In this document: piece by piece, positions 48,358-49,348 of the stretch
Numbering within the stretch: the first letter of the stretch is position 1
How the letters are laid out: each line of letters opens with the position of its first letter
Assembly: GCA_003550305.1 (NCBI GenBank)
Contig: QKYT01000541.1
Coordinates: 29,467-78,814, forward strand
DNA: 49,348 bases
From: Glomus cerebriforme
Lineage: Eukaryota > Glomeromycota > Glomeromycetes > Glomerales > Glomeraceae
Direction of reading: 5' to 3'
Position numbers and translations under genes: made by a program
Notes under the pieces: model-generated
What the model was told of the DNA's origin: nothing
Databases searched by the model: none
What the model saw: the letters and a program-made list of their open reading frames with translations, nothing else

Positions 48358-48600
48358 GCTGATTTTTGATTAATATGTCAATGACTTCTACACGAGAAGG
48401 GAAANGGTAATGTGAACCATTTTGGAAAGTTTTCATACAATGAATATGGCACAAGACAAAGTTATAATTGAAATAAGTTTCTCTTCTATTTTTTGTAGAA
48501 TAGTTTCTTTGCATATATAACACGGATTCAGGTTTTTAATTTTAACCCGGTTAAGAATGTCTTTATGAAATAGTTTAGGAATGTTTAATGAAAGTTTNGC
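48329..48600 (-). pseudogene. possible RING-finger relic
   Basis: Minus strand: NPCYICKETI is followed 25 residues later by a Cys, and in the next frame by HIHCMKTF, the order of cysteines and histidines expected in a RING-like finger. The two halves are in different frames (shift near 48445), and Ns occur at 48405, 48599 and 48609. It is either a decayed gene or poor sequence. Confidence 0.3.
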
Positions 48601-49348
48601 AAAGAAATNCATCCCAATTACGATGCAAATACACATTTTTTATATATGAAACCAATCTTTTTGTATTCTTTGTAAGCGTCGTAGTGGCGTCGTCAAAAAA
48701 ATCATAAATGACATAACTATGATGAGTCTTTGTGCTTCAACTGATAAAATATTGATTTCCTATTGATTCTATATAAAACTATTGATATTTCTTGGAATCA
48801 AAATGGTGAATTAATATTGGTATATATCACTAGCGTGACATTTTGTGTGATCATGAAATGTGGCTTACGATATTGTCATAAATCTTTTACTAAAACACTT
48901 TCACGAGATTAACTATAAATATTATAGCGCAACTGGTTGCTTCGTTTTTAGTTCATTGCTTTGATCTTTCTAAAAGTATTGAACGGAGGCTACGCGACTA
49001 TGTTACTATTTAAATATCTTTCACTTTTGTAACATGTAACACTCTATTTTATCAACGCAAAGATAATGAAATGTATAAGTTCAACAAGTCTCCAGCGAAA
49101 ATGCAGATGAGGATATTAACTGGTTGAAGAGTTATCAACAAATAATATACAAATATTTCATTTTAGTGATGTTCAAGAAATTGTTTCGGAGCATATGGAA
49201 AAGTATTTCGCACAAATTAGAACAATTTTGATAATTGTTTTGTACTGAAATATTTTTTTAAGGTCAATTCCGTTATTATTAAAGAGTTTATCTGTGAGGT
49301 CTCATTTTTATCTTAACATCCTTTATCATTGAAAGATTTTTTTTTTTT

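Larger units (their letters stand above)
47909..49348. other. spacer at the right edge, N-rich
   Basis: No intact gene. It holds an imperfect hairpin (48274-48357), a possible RING-finger relic on the minus strand and several Ns. The last 600 bp show nothing I can identify. Confidence 0.45.

Noticed and set aside
1..49348. CRISPR arrays, bacterial operons, rRNA
   Set aside because: No regularly spaced repeats, ribosome-binding sites or rRNA-like conserved blocks were seen; the introns show a eukaryotic nuclear origin.

Overview
The window looks like nuclear DNA of an arbuscular mycorrhizal fungus (Glomeromycotina, Rhizophagus-like). This is an inference from four things: extreme AT richness with long A/T homopolymers; many short GT-AG introns of about 65-110 bp; the gene families present (BTB-BACK-TLDc proteins, tyrosine-kinase-like kinases with Cys-rich N-termini, a MATA-type HMG box, a Crinkler-like nuclease-kinase, a giant VWA/GTPase protein); and gene-poor spacers with small foldback repeats. 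I rebuilt gene models by hand from splice signals. In every multi-exon model the exon phases close to a whole number of codons.

Left part (1-15 kb): a decayed coiled-coil gene relic (536-740), BTB-TLDc gene A (2004-3500, minus), a five-exon Cys-rich protein kinase (4717-7051, minus), a five-exon TRAPPC2L/Tca17-like trafficking subunit (8020-8785, minus) whose exons are all short, BTB-TLDc gene B (9373-10847, minus, close paralogue of A), and a six-exon vacuolar Ca2+/H+ exchanger (12583-14209, plus).

Middle (16-36 kb): a frameshifted Crinkler-like nuclease-kinase gene (16134-17670, plus), a four-exon small secreted protein with a GPI-type tail (19481-20444, minus), three tRNA-like modules (21016-22092, minus), an HMG-box gene (22919-23668, minus), a third BTB-TLDc gene (26260-27766, plus), a secreted protein (28155-29513, minus) and a seven-helix membrane protein (33495-34918, plus). 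The spacers hold foldback repeats, a possible hAT-like miniature element and an assembly duplication at an N.

Right part (38.4-47.9 kb): one very large gene of about 33 exons and about 2,320 residues. It joins a GBP/VLIG-like large GTPase, a long Cys/His-rich zinc-binding region and a C-terminal VWA domain with a complete MIDAS. It carries one in-frame TGA, and Ns accumulate toward this end of the window. It is the best candidate here for an under-described system: a fungal counterpart of the large inducible GTPases of animals.

The genes do not form a pathway. Most belong to families that are lineage-expanded in these fungi, mixed with two conserved housekeeping genes (TRAPPC2L-like, VCX1-like).
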